Assembly (NCBI GenBank): GCA_024138015.1
Contig: JAMXBB010000004.1
Span: forward strand, 110,128,727-110,192,726
Direction of reading: 5' to 3'
Length of the DNA: 64,000 bases
Origin: Lumnitzera littorea
Taxonomy: Eukaryota; Streptophyta; Magnoliopsida; Myrtales; Combretaceae
Shown: one piece after another, positions 49,131-61,264 of the stretch
Layout of the letters: each line of letters opens with the position of its first letter
Numbering within the stretch: the first letter of the stretch is position 1
Position numbers and translations under genes: made by a program
Notes under the pieces: generated by a model
Told to the model about the DNA's origin: nothing
Database searches by the model: none
Seen by the model: only the letters and a program-made list of their open reading frames with translations

Positions 49131-49720
49131 CTATGGTTTGAACTTTCATTATCTTGTGTTTTCCTTTGGTTAGTTAAAATGCTTAATTAAAATTTTGATG
49201 TAGGTTAATAAAGAGGGGAAATGGTTAGGTAGAGTTACACCATACACTATTGATGCTGATGATGTTCCCAATGCTAGTTTAGCTACGATTTGAATATTTC
49301 ATTATCTTGTGTTTCCCTTTCGTTGGTTAAAATGCTTAATTAAACTTTTGATGTAGGTCAAGAAAGAGAGGAAATTGCTGGTTAAAGTCACACCAGATGC
49401 TAGCAATGATGTTGATGCTACTCCTAATGTTGTTCAAGGAGCGTTAGGTGATGCTTTATTGTCCGATGCATTTCTGCAGTTTCTATTGGATACTATAATT
49501 GATGCCATCAAGAGGGAATATGTCAATTGTGCTGCATTCGCTAAATTCAAAGAGTAAATGAATGAGGTATTTACTTACATTAGAATACGAATTTCTTTTA
49601 TAAGGTTTTCTTTTTATTTTCTTTCTTTATTTTGGTTTACACAGATCACAATGGAATATGTGAAATTGCATGTGAAAGAAGAGCCACAATATAAGGTATA
49701 TGTTTAAGGTAGTGATTGTG
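49131..49720 (+). pseudogene. Duplicated exon-like fragment of an unrecognised gene
   Basis: A unit of about 153 bp occurs twice in tandem (about 49131-49283 and 49284-49440). Each copy has an intron-like end (TTTTGATGTAG) followed by an exon-like frame: VNKEGKWLGRVTP in copy 1 and VKKERKLLVKVTP in copy 2. Copy 2 stays open to 49557 with a hydrophobic LGDALLSDAFLQFLLDTIIDA stretch split here only by my reading window. A further exon-like piece follows near 49646-49697 after a CACAG. I do not recognise the family. It could be a captured gene fragment in a mobile element or the remains of a host gene. No start or full frame is present. Confidence 0.4.
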
Positions 49721-49796
49721 ATGTGCAGTAAGTGTAGTGACGAAATTTCTCTATTTTTGTTTATTGGTTTGATGACTTCCTAAAATCAATCTAGGG

Positions 49797-52670
49797 TTTT
49801 TTTTTTTTTTTGGCACAAGTAAATTTCATTGGTCAGAAGAAGAATATGCAAACCATTAATATGATGGGAAGGCTTACATAGCCACTCTATCTATGAGAAG
49901 AGTAAACAAAAACACCATGGGAAACCTAGAATAACCTATAATTTGGTTGGCTAAGGAGCTTTGACTAGTACAGTTCTTGAGACAAACACTTTTTCTTGTT
50001 CTCTAAATGCAATAAACAGCTGTTGTAAGGTACACTCTTTACACTTTTATCTTCAATAATTTAAAATTAGTTGATGCTACTAGGCCACATGTAGCTCTTA
50101 ACTAAGATAAGTAAGGGGGTGGGCATTCAAGAGCCTCACAAACTAGCCTCCATACTTAGGAAGTATAGGAACAACTAAAGAACAAGTAGGGGGTAGTGGT
50201 CTTCATTCACTTAGAGAGTATGGAAAACAGGTGGGAGAGGTTACAATACCCCTAACTAATAATCTATCTAGAGTATGGAGCCTAACCATGCAAGCCAAAG
50301 AAAAAAGCCATTTCTAGGTATTGGAGCTTGATTCCACATAACTTTATGCCAATGATCACTAGAAGAATGAGGGGCTAAGAAATCATAGCTACTCTTTATA
50401 TAATATTCACTCATTGAAGAATAATTCCATCTAAGCACATTCGTTTATAATAGATTTAACTTGATATAAAGGGGGATGCAAAGGTCTTCTCATAGGGCGC
50501 CTGAAGTTAAGCTCCATTCTGCTCCATCCATGATGCAACAAAGCTTAGTACTATAAGAAATACTAGAGTTTACAATTTCCAGTTCGTTATTTATGGAGTT
50601 TAAGGTACCACAAGGTAGCCAAAAGTATGACTAGAGAGTTATCGATAACTAGTTATTAACATTCCAATGGAATTTGTGTATGTACCAAGGAGCAAAGACT
50701 TAGAAGCTTCTTCCAAATCTAAGAACAAGAGGCTAGTGCTCTAACTACCGAAGAACTTCACCCTTTGAGGCAGGTTAAATGTGTCCAATATACCCATAAC
50801 TCACTTTCTCTGGTGTTACATAACTTTTATATAAGCTTCACCTAAGCCACCTTGTCCTACAAGACTAGATTAGGGATCCCAAGACCATTACACCTTTTAG
50901 ATGTATAGACCACCTCCTACTTGACTTTAGCTTTAGTTGAAACATTTGGTCTTTCGCTCTATAGAAAATTTTTAAGACTTCTCTTAATATGTAGAACAAC
51001 CGACTTAGGGAGGAGAAAAATTGAGCTACAATAAACTTGTATGGAAAATAAAATTGATTTGATGAAATGGAGACGCCTCACAAAGGAAAGAAATTCAATA
51101 GTTCATGAAGAGATACGAGCTACATTTTTATCTCAAAGGGCCATATAATCATGCTTCTATAGCTTGGTAGATATTAATAGTATACTAAGGTACTTGATCA
51201 GGAGTGTGCCCTCTATGAACTTCAATAGCCTGCAAATATGAGCCTTGGTACTTTTTGAAGGTTGTAGAAAAAGATTCTACTTCTTCTTTTGCAACTAAGC
51301 CAAACATGCGGGAAAATAGTTTTAAGGCTTCATGAATACAAGATATTAATTCCAAGTTTATCCTATAGAGAAGGAGTAGATCGTCTACAATACAATGATG
51401 GGTTAGTTTTTCCATTTTGCATACTCAAATGAGAGGAGTCCTTAGAGCCTTCATCTAACTAGTAATTGCTTTGCTTCTCCTACTTACTTTGACCCATTCT
51501 TCACCCTTAGCATTAGAACTTCTAGTAATGGTATGATTGACTTCCTTCATAGAAGTATCGCATAAATAACCAAAAACTTTATGCTTGGCACAACATTTGG
51601 GGAGCCATTGGTAATTAACGAGGATTTTAGTAATAGAACCATTTATCTATTTTACTTCAATTTGACTTACTAAGTCATCCTTAGCATTAAGCTCCATAAG
51701 GATACGTGCTTGGTTCGCCCTACCACTAGAGGCTATTAAAGATTCAGCTCATAAAAGTACTTCCATAGCACTAGCTATGTGTTTTCGACATTCTAAGTTT
51801 GGGAACTCATAAGGGATACAAGAAAATGGAGTCCAAACTGGAATATTAGTGGGTCAAGGTATGTCAAGAGACATATCGTTTCACCATGGAGTCTAAATTG
51901 GAATATTAGTAGGTTAAGGTATGTTAAGAGACATACCCTTTCGCCATTTTTGAAAAATAAGGAGTTGTTTTGCATAGAACCATGCTCTTTCCATAATAGG
52001 GGAAAGGTCTTGATCCCTTACAAATTAAAAGCATCCCTCATTGTTGGTGATGTCAAGGGAAAAACTATGGTCTCTCCACATACACTTTGCAATTGACTAA
52101 ACCAAGGAGAAAGGGATCTTCTTCTTTAAAAAAAATCCCATTAAAGCGGAATCTTAGTACTTAGTACCATCTTCTTCAATCTCTAAAGGGATTTTAACCT
52201 TAGAAATGCTGCCTCGATGAAGGAGAGGAATGAACCTTAGCTTAAAATTAGAAGCTACTTAGTTAAGGCAAGAGGCACAAATGTCAACATATGTACTTGT
52301 GCCTGGATGCTAACCTATTGAGACTTTGTTAGCATTTGCAATGGAGGGAGTTTTTGTTCTTGGCCCTGATTTTGGACAACATATTTTGGTTCAACTTTGT
52401 TTAACACAATATTTAGCTCTTCTAAAGTTGTATTTCCAAGAGAGGAAACACTGTCAAGAGTTGCTTGTAGGCCATAAGAAGCTATAGTCTTTGAGTAAGA
52501 AAAGCTTAACCTTTTGACAACAAAAGATGAAGCTTCACCTTATTTAGTCAAAAAGACGAAAGGATCCTTGGCTTTTCCTTTCCTTTATCAAAAGGTAAAG
52601 CCGCCTTGAGATCCGAACCTTAAACCACTGCTGGAACTTTTACTAGAGATTTTACCACGAGGAGACATTG
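49797..52670 (-). mobile_element. Degenerate L1-type LINE (non-LTR retrotransposon), internally deleted
   Basis: Read on the minus strand. An ORF1-like part (52668 to about 51450) starts with Met-Ser-Pro-Arg-Gly-Lys and contains a DUF4283-like region (about 52100-51600, an Ile-Pro-Ile-Trp-Thr-Pro type motif) and a decayed zinc knuckle (about 51600-51550). Then comes part of the reverse transcriptase palm (51415-51185) with Val-Asp-Asp-Leu-Leu-Leu at the active site. A Gly-Ile-Pro-Asn-Leu-Val type downstream motif follows (about 50870), then a zf-RVT-like segment with Trp-Asn-Gln-Ala (about 50335-50281). The element ends in a 15-base poly-A tail (poly-T at 49797-49811 on the plus strand). Endonuclease and the N-terminal RT half are absent, and stops are frequent. 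No target duplication was found. Confidence 0.75.
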
Positions 52671-52679
52671 AAAGATGAA

Positions 52680-53060
52680 ACAAAGAGAAAAGCTAGGAAA
52701 GGAAATAAAGGGAGGAAGAGGGATGAAGGAGGATAGTGAGATTGCTTAAGGTTTTATAGAGAAAGGATAAAGAGAGGTTAAGAGAAAGGTGGCAATCAAG
52801 GGTAGGAAAGTGAAAACTACGGTTTTGAAATGAAAGAAATAGGTAAAGGGTTAGAAAGAGAAAAGAAATGAAATGGGAAGATGGGAAGCTAGATAGAGGA
52901 AAGGGAAGAGAGAGAAAGAATTGAGAGGAAGGAGTAAGGTGATGGAAGAGCATAGATGAAACAAGGTGAAAGGGAAGGGAAGAGATAAGAGAAAGAGGGG
53001 GGAAGGAGGAGAGAGAATACTTGTTCTCTCTCTTTCTCTCTCTCTTTACATTTTTAAGGA
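52680..53060. repeat. Purine-rich low-complexity tract next to the LINE 5' end
   Basis: The plus strand is almost pure A/G (GAAAGGGAAG-like) for about 340 bases, followed by a CTCTCTCTTTCTCTC run (about 53024-53045). A 125-codon minus-strand frame here is a low-complexity artefact. It may be the LINE 5' UTR, which would fit its position. Confidence 0.55.
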
Positions 53061-53310
53061 GAAAAGTCATTCATGTGAGCCCAAAACTTTACAACACAAG
53101 AATTAAGATTCTTTAGAGGGTTGTGTTTGATGTGCATTGATTGTGTTATTTTTATAGGTTTCTACTTGGTGTTAGTATGATTGATTCGTTTGTGTTCTTA
53201 GGTTTTTGTTATCTTGTATATAAGTTACATCTTGCTCCACTTCATGGTATAATAAAAGAAGTGATGTTATCATTAATCCATTAACTTTTTCTCTAAAAGA
53301 TATAAAAACT

Positions 53311-53840
53311 TTAGTGTTTAAGAGATTGTAGGTTCTTTTTAAAATTGAGCCTTATTATAACAATCGAAGCATTAGACCTATATTCATCATTTGACTCTAA
53401 GTACATTGATTCCTCTCCAATTTCTCTTTCTCGACTTGGCTCAATTCGCATGCTAGATGATGACTTCACTTTTTCTTTCAATTTTTCTAAATTATGCAAA
53501 TTCTTGCTCAAATTCTATAGCATCACCTAAATTAACGTAAGAGTAGCATTGAGATTACTAATCGAAGCTTTCAATGAAGACGAACTTGCCATAGCATTTC
53601 TTTTAACCACAATGATTTGATATTGCAATTTAGTAAAATTCCCTTTGGAATCTTCCTTCATCGAATTCACATTTTGTTCTAATGATCTAATGTTTTTCTC
53701 TAAATGCCCTACCCTAGATTTCATCTTAGTCATTTCTCTTTCTCTACAAATGAAATTTCCCTTGGACGACACGAATTGATATAACTTAGGGTTCACAAGC
53801 AGTAAGGAATAATGGATTAAAACACTTACTTGCAATAGTT
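53311..53840 (-). pseudogene. Coiled-coil reading-frame remnant, unrecognised
   Basis: Two minus-strand frames (53835-53527, 53511-53311) encode a charged helical stretch with heptad-like spacing (Leu-Glu-Lys-Asn-Ile-Arg-Ser-Leu-Glu-Gln-Asn-Val) followed by a Ser-rich and Glu-rich part. A GTAAGT donor-like sequence lies just upstream on the same strand (about 53834). It might be the N-terminal gag region of a degraded gypsy element or a host gene fragment. I cannot decide. Confidence 0.3.
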
Positions 53841-54531
53841 AAGATTGGCGATTTGGTATTGCTCAAACCTATAATCGAACTTGCACTACATAACTATAAC
53901 TAAGTTTTGTTTTGATCAATTAAAAGTATCTTGGGTTTAAATGGGTTAAACTCATTTACAACCTACTTTTGAGTTTTTATCCAAATTCATGTTCACCAAA
54001 TGGGCTTATTTACTAACTCGCTTAACTTTTGTATTGAGTTATTGTTACTTCACTTACGTACCGTATCACCCTGACTTTAAATCGGTCTAGAATTGTCGGT
54101 TTATTAGCTCAGTTATGGCTGAATCGTGACTAACCTGTGGACAGGTAGTTTCAAGCCGGTTTAGCCCTTAAATCTTTTTTTTTTTTATAATATTTAATAT
54201 TTTATTAATTTCTTTTTTTAAATACATTCATAAATTATAATAACATGATATCCTTTCTCTCTTTTTTTTTAAGTATACTAATTCATTAATAATTTTTAAT
54301 TTTTTATTAATTTTCGACTTAATGTGATTATAACTTTTTTATTTTTTTCCCTCAAATTTTACCTTTCCCTCATATTTAAGTCTTAATATTCGACAAATTT
54401 TATAAAAAGGACTTACATTAACTTAAATTAAATTTTCGATTTATTATTAACATATAATTAATTTATGATTAGTGATCTATCATTAATTTGATGATATGAT
54501 TTTTAAAAAATTATCCTTCACCATTGCAGAG
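53841..54531. other. AT-rich spacer left of the putative solo LTR
   Basis: No gene is supported. Poly-T runs occur near 54176-54186 and 54262-54270. Confidence 0.5.
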
Positions 54532-57500
54532 TGTAAGACCAACATCCAATTACTCGGGGTTTTGATCGGCTAAAGGATCCGATTAAACCTAAATTATAAA
54601 GTAAAGCTAGAAAAATTAGTAAAAATGATTATGTAAGTTTGAATTTAAGAAAATAAGTAATAAAATAAAAATATATAAAAATTTTAAATTTTAAGTATAT
54701 TACTAATTATTTATCGAAAATGCATAAAATGTATTTCGATAATTAACAAATTACTAGAAATAAATTATATACACACTAAAAATTATAAAATAACCTAAAT
54801 AATATTTATGAATATTTATTTGTACTATATATGAATTTACATGTAGGTAAAAATATGTGTAATTACTTGAAATACACAAAATGTGCTAAAATAATGCTAA
54901 ATAATTAAAGAAAATTCATAATTAATTAAGAAAAAATAAAAAAATGAGGAAAATTCCAAAAAGTGGTTGTGGCAATCTAGAATTGAAGAAACAAAATCAA
55001 CCAAATAAAATCCAATAAATAGAAAGTGAAAAAAAAAAAAAGAACAGACAAGACAATTGTCTTGTTTAATTAATACACAATAATTCCCCAAGACCTCTAT
55101 AAATACCCCAAATTTTTCAGAAGCTTATTTTGGATGTCTAGAATTTTAGAAAATTAGAGAGAGGTGAAATTGAGAAGAAATTAAGGTTTTACAAAAAATC
55201 ATAAAAAATTATACAGTTGAGGCTTCTAAGGAAAACCTAGACCTGATGAGCACTTGGGAGTGGACCACCACTACCACCACATAGTGGTGGCAATGCCCAA
55301 ACCGGCCGAGAAGGCCATGGTGGCCGACGGTGGTCAGAGCCACCCACACAGGTGAGTTTGATTTCCAACCTAATTTTATTTAATTTTGTAAAAATATTAA
55401 ATATTCTTAAAAAATTATTAAACTTATTATTCTAGAATATTTTTGTATGTAGTTTTTAGGAAAAATATTATTTTAATGAAAATATGTCTCGTGATATATG
55501 GTCCTTAAGAAATTGAATAAAATCAAACATGTTTAGGATTAGAAATAAATGACCTTATGAATATAGTTTTGAGCCCAAAATTTTTGTGTAGACTACTTAG
55601 ATGATATAAAATGGTACCACAAAGCCCTTTTTCAAAAATTAATTTTCGAAATTTGTAAATAATTTTTAGACTTTACAATGATGCATAAAATAGGTTATTT
55701 TTTGTTAATTAAGTATTTAAATGGTTAATTACTGATTTAATCGTTATATGTTTTAAGATGTTCAAATGTGATGAAGTATGGTATTTGTATCTTTTAGGGT
55801 GTTAGATGTAATTATTATGATAATTATGTAGTAAATAAGTAATAGGGAAAAATAGTAAATTTTAAGTTAATTTTGTAAATTAGGGTAATTAGGTGTAAAA
55901 TCTGATTTGGGATGAATTTAGACATTTTGAAATATTAATTGATGTTGGGAGATGGTAATTAGAGTGATAGAAATATTAGATGTATATTATATACATAATA
56001 GGTGATAACACATAATATCTAATTATTGGAAATATAATAAATAGATAATATTAAGATAAAAATTGATATTATATAAATAATAGGAATATATAATAAATCT
56101 GATAGAAAACTTAAATTTATGTAATTATATGAAAAATATAAAAATTTCTTATATTAAGTGTAAATTTGGTACACTAATAAGGATTTAAGTGTACCAGGTG
56201 GAATAAAATACTAACTAATGGTAATTATAATATTTAGGATATTTAGAAGTAATGTGATTAATTTCATATCATGAGTTGAAACGAGTTTCTAGGGTTAGGG
56301 TATAAAACAGTACTTAGAAATTGAACTAAAACCTAATTTAAAAATCGATACGGATACTAAACCCGAATGTACCCCAAACTCATAATAATTGTAAAAGATT
56401 TAAGAACCTAGATAATTGGACATATTAAACCCTAAACCAAAGATAACAATAAATATTATAGGATAAAAACTAATTTATAACAGTTATATGAAAATTGAGA
56501 CAACGTTGGTATTATAGGAATGATCGGCAATAGCTTGAGCGAGTCGGATCTTAAGTGAGCAAGTAAGGAGTCCAAGTAAGTTGGGATTAATATAGTGTTG
56601 TATTTTAGAGGTTTGAAATTGTATCATACTTGATGATATGATTTTTGAATTGCTGCTTGGCTTGTATTGTATGAAATAATTGATTACCTTAAACTAGATC
56701 TAATCAAATATATGACCTATAATCATAAATCGAACCTGCATAGCGACCCATTAAGGGAAACTTAGGATTCTCTTGCCAAATACCGACCTTTTCGAAAGGG
56801 ATAGCGTTGGATAGTGTTAAATAGCATAATAGGTTCCTTCTTCATTCTTAGTCGAATTAAGTGATAAGTGAGGAGGTCGTGACAATAATGAAGTCAATGG
56901 TTTGAAAGTAGTTGCGGGAGGAGCAATGTCTCCATTGCACAAGCTTGGGTTTGGTCGTGAACTATTGTATTAACGACAACTCCTCAGCCCGGCTTAGAGT
57001 GGACACAATTTCTTTAATCTTACGACGGGTCGGACAACGTCGTACGGTGGCATTTGCTTAAACATGCATTGCACCTAATGATTTGGTTGATAACCTTGTT
57101 TGTGTTAGTGATATAGTTTTAAGCCCTCCATCCTAACTTACTAAGTTATGGTTGCTCACATCCCTATAGACATCGTTGCAAGTGCTGGTTAAGAAGCGGC
57201 TTACAACTATTTTAAAGTTAGCAACTGTTGGATCGTAAGGAGTGAGGAAAAACATTTGAAGAACAGATATATATTTTTAAGGTCTAAACTCTTATTTTAG
57301 AATTTTTCATTTTTGAATAATGTATTAACTAGGAAATAGATTACAGTGATATGTTGTAAATGTTAATTGTAATAACCGAATTCTAATGTGTATATATTTT
57401 CTTACTTTTTTAGGTAAATGACTTATTTAAATTACGAATTATTTACTTCAAAGTGAATTAGTCGTGGAAGCCTTGTATATATTAGGTCTAAGATAACGGT

Positions 57501-57682
57501 TGTAAGGTTACTTTTTTAGGTAAATGACTTATTTAAATTACGAATTATTTACTTCAAAGTGAATTAGTCGTGGAAGCCTTGTATATATTAGGTCTAAGAT
57601 AACGGTTGCAAGGTTAATTTCTATCTTAGAATAATTTACACGATAAAGTTGTTACGACTCTACTGCTTTGAGGCGTGATACA
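54532..57682 (+). mobile_element. Probable solo LTR of a Ty3/gypsy chromovirus-type element (about 3.15 kb)
   Basis: The block begins TGTAAGACC and ends GGCGTGATACA, which could be LTR termini (TG...CA). About 560 bp in is a TATA-like CTATAAATA (55096-55105), then a leader with a GC-rich GGTGGTGGCAATGCC segment (about 55282-55345). Further right is a conserved-looking stretch around CGACGGGTCGGACAAC (about 57022) and TTACTAAGTTATGGTTGCTCAC (given here as landmarks near 57140), a layout typical of long Tekay/Del-type LTRs. There is no tRNA primer site right of the end and no internal coding, hence 'solo'. No matching 5-bp target duplication was found, so the call is tentative. It contains a recent 106-bp tandem duplication. 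Confidence 0.4.
57405..57616. repeat. 106-bp tandem duplication, nearly identical
   Basis: Copy 1 is 57405-57510 and copy 2 is 57511-57616. I see only one difference near the right ends (GGTTGTAAGG versus GGTTGCAAGG). It lies inside the putative LTR, so it arose after insertion or is an old feature of that element; its near identity favours a recent event. Confidence 0.95.
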
Positions 57683-57964
57683 AAAAAGGTAGTTTTGATA
57701 TGTTATAACCTAATGAATATTATCTAATTATTTTTTTCCTATTTAATAACCTCTCTTCTCTCTCTCTCTCTCTCTTTTTTAGGAGGTGAACCAACTGGAC
57801 TAACCTGTCAGTTTAATGGCGAGTCGACTCGGTGGTTCATGAATTGCAGATTTGAGCGATTCCATCTCCTTGAATTACTTGGACTCTTAGGACTCGACGG
57901 TTTAGCCCAACCTTACATGAGTTAGGTCGGTATACAATTCAAAATCAACCCTTTCAGGTCTAGT

Positions 57965-58630
57965 TGTTACATTGTTCACCATGATCATGATCGATATATG
58001 GGTTCATTTGCATAACTTGTTTGTTAAATGGATGGAAGTATGGATTTGAATCACAAACTAAGTTTTCGAGTGACGTGTATCATAGATTTAGGTTCTTGAA
58101 TACAAATTGATATGATTCAGGCACGAATGATGTTCTATAAATTGGGACTGTTAATCTTATATGTAGAAGTTTATTTCTTGTGCACATATTTTAAAATTAA
58201 TCGTAGATGTGGTATGATTTTGTCAGCAGTTGATGACCTAAGAGGCAAAGTCATTTTCTTGGATTAGTCGAAATTAATCTAGAATACACGAGACAAGGAA
58301 GTCCTAGCACAACAGTTTGCGTATTGACCTGTTCCTAAAGTAACCATCCATGGATGTAGACTGTCTTTCTCGAGATGATTTAACTATCATGACCATTTCC
58401 TTAATTTCATCGATGATATCATTATGACAACTACTATCAAACCGCGTCTAGTCTGTTCATATTATCATCAACCAATAAGTGAAATACAAACTCATATCCT
58501 ACGTAAGTGACCTGCTATAACATCGAAAAAAGAATAAGCATAACAGAATATACTTGTTTTGGTTTGTATAGGAAATATCCTTGATGTAAGACCTAGATGT
58601 TTGAAGACTAATGCTAATATTCTTCACTTT
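57965..58630. repeat. Segmental duplication, copy B' (paralogous to 61265-62955)
   Basis: Colinear with the segment from 61265. Shared landmarks are TGCATAACTTGTTTGTTAA (about 58010 and 61298), ATATGTAGAAGTTTATTTC (about 58158 and 61455), GAGACAAGGAAGT (about 58290 and 61590), CCATCCATGGAT (about 58343 and 61645), TCATGACCATTTCCTTAATT (about 58388 and 62302) and TTGATGTAAGAC / TTAATGTAAGAC (about 58572 and 62892). No coding potential is seen. Confidence 0.88.
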
Positions 58631-58659
58631 ATTTGATAATTATTTTGCAACACGCAAAA

Positions 58660-60635
58660 TAAATAATAAAAAAATAGACGTGCTTGTTGGTAAATGTTTT
58701 AACATTTCTTACATTTTTTCTTTTTGTGAAATAAACTTTTGAGTTAGGAGAAAAGGGCCTTTCTTGCCACCCAGAAAAGAATCCGTTGACTGATAGGAAT
58801 CAATTTAACTCCATTCTTTTCAAGGAATACGTGGATGACCTAAGAAGGTTTATTCTTACTAAATACCATGCACGTCTTTGCCGATGCATGCGTGCTCATT
58901 ATTGTCTACTTCACATGGCTGCAATAGCTCTAAGTTTTTGGAACCTTTAAAGGAAAAATCTACCGCTCCATATATTCAACTATATTTATAGAAAAAAATC
59001 CAATAAGTATTATATATTACGTAATATATATATGTGATGTGTAAATACTAATAAAGTACTCACACGAATTATAATAAAAGAAATGATTCATAAATCAATT
59101 ACTATATATGATTTATACACATTATACATATCAACATCTTTTTATTATTTATATATCATATATGTATAATACACTATTAAATTGTTTTTCGTATCGACAG
59201 ACGGATGGTGTCTTTATTTATGAAATTTCCAAACCATTAGGGATAGAAAAAGTTTATTTTTTCTTAAAGGTATATCTCGATGATTGAGGTGCTTGTTGAT
59301 TGTTTTTCATGTTTGATTCTTATAGGTAGTAAGATAAATAAAAACAAAAAAGAAAAATTCTTCTCTTAAAACCGTTAGATTATATATAAATACGCTGCCT
59401 TTAATTCCTCCGAACATATTATATATATATATATATATATATACATACATACATATAACCTAAATGTTGAGGATGTAAAGTGCTTGTTCACTAATTGAGA
59501 GAGAAAGGACAAGGCCTTGTTGGGTCGCAATTGGTGTCTGGTGGGATGAGAACTGTAGAAAGGTTAGCCGGCCAACTGGGAAAAGTAAAGGCATAAAAAG
59601 TTCCCTCAAAGAAGAGACCGAAAAAGTTACGTAAGGTCGGGATTAGGCGGATTTCATAAATAACACTCGAGAATTTCTATATTCTAACTTCTACACGTGC
59701 TCCCACTTTGGGATCTTTCTCAAATCTGGGTTAAAGTTGTGGGTTTCGTTCCCTAATTGTCGAGGAATTTTTTCCAGTTCAATACCACCTATATTTTTAT
59801 ATGGAGAATACGTTAATTTACGATTGGATTTTGGATTTCCGTCTTTTTAATGTATTTTGTGAGTACTCTATATACTTATATATTACTATGCCTCAATAAA
59901 TAAAATTCACTTCTGTGGTGTAAAAAAACAAAAGAAAAAAAAGTCTACGCATGATATATAATCATTTTATAATTATATCTCGTTTTTCTATTTTCAAAAA
60001 AGTTTTATATACATGTGAAACATTCATATGCTGTTACATATAAAAATAATCAATAGATAATGTTGAAATATTTACTCTCATACATGACAACCATTTGATT
60101 AGAAGCATACGAATAATTTTATCCACTTATATCTATGAAGCAAATTGTGTAATGATTCCAAACTCGAACATTTTACTTAAATAATCAAAAGCATATAGAT
60201 AATGTATTATGAGATTAAAAAAAAAAAAAAAGAAAATCTTACGTATGCATGCATGTGAATTTTTTTTTAATTAATATCTACGCTTAATAATTACTTTTAT
60301 TACATTAGGTAGGCTCATGTGATTACAATTTTAGGAAGAATTAATGCAATAAGAAGATTGGACTAACAAATTCTAAGATGATTTTTAATTTCTTCATTTG
60401 AAAAAAGAAAAGAAAAAGAAAAAGAAAAAGCATATTTCGATGGTATTCATAATAACAATAACGTTAATATTTTTATATAAAATATCAATGCTCTTTCATG
60501 TAAATGATAATAATAACCGAATCAAATTTTTTTTTAATAAGTACACATATTCATAAAAGTATCTTTCGATGGTATTCATAATATCTTTATATGTAAAACA
60601 ATGCCTATGCAACATTTGATTTTACATGCATATAC
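58660..60635. repeat. Segmental duplication, copy B (paralogous to 43885-47095)
   Basis: Partner of copy A. It has the hAT-empty site at 60170-60177 (ATTTTACT followed directly by TAAATAATC). It follows copy B' directly, so duplication blocks are nested or adjacent here. It includes a (TA)n tract at about 59418-59442. No gene is supported. Confidence 0.88.
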
Positions 60636-60639
60636 ATAT

Positions 60640-61260
60640 TGTAATACATGTTATATATTATGAAATTGCAATTCATAATCTCTAAAGTTTAGTAGATTCA
60701 GCACTAATCATTACTAATTAAATCATTTATATGTAAGTACAGTAACAGTATATTAATATGATATATATATCAATAAGATTATAAAAGTTATCGATCCATA
60801 TTATATATTAATATTATTGAATCGTTTTTAGTGTAATAGAAGAATCAAAATTATGGTTTTATGGAGTTTAAGGGACTCACGGGTTACGAGGAAGGGAGAG
60901 CGGTAATCGATGAAAATGTGGACAAACGTGCGGTGGATGGCTATGGCAGGAACAACGGAACAAAAAATTGGAGAAACGATTAGATCCATTCTTAGAGAGC
61001 AAGAAGAGAAACAAGAAGCATGAGTAGAAGTGTTTACTAAAACTTCAAATAAGTAGCAAGACTCGATTCACCAACAAAGCAACTCTATCATAGGATATGA
61101 CTTAAATATCAACTAGCTTAGTTAACATGTTATTGGTTGGGACAAAGATTTGTTGTAACACAGAGAAATTAAAAAAAAAAACAAAAATATAAGGAAAAAA
61201 AAATGATAAACGTCAACTTTATATATAGGTTTTTAAGTTGTTTAACTTTTTTATTGAATA
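60640..61260. other. AT-rich spacer between duplication blocks
   Basis: No gene, RNA or clear repeat boundary is supported. Confidence 0.5.
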
Positions 61261-61264
61261 GGTC

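Noticed and set aside
52693..53070. 125-codon Ser/Phe/Leu-rich minus-strand protein
   Set aside because: Low-complexity product of a purine-rich tract; no domain and no codon structure.
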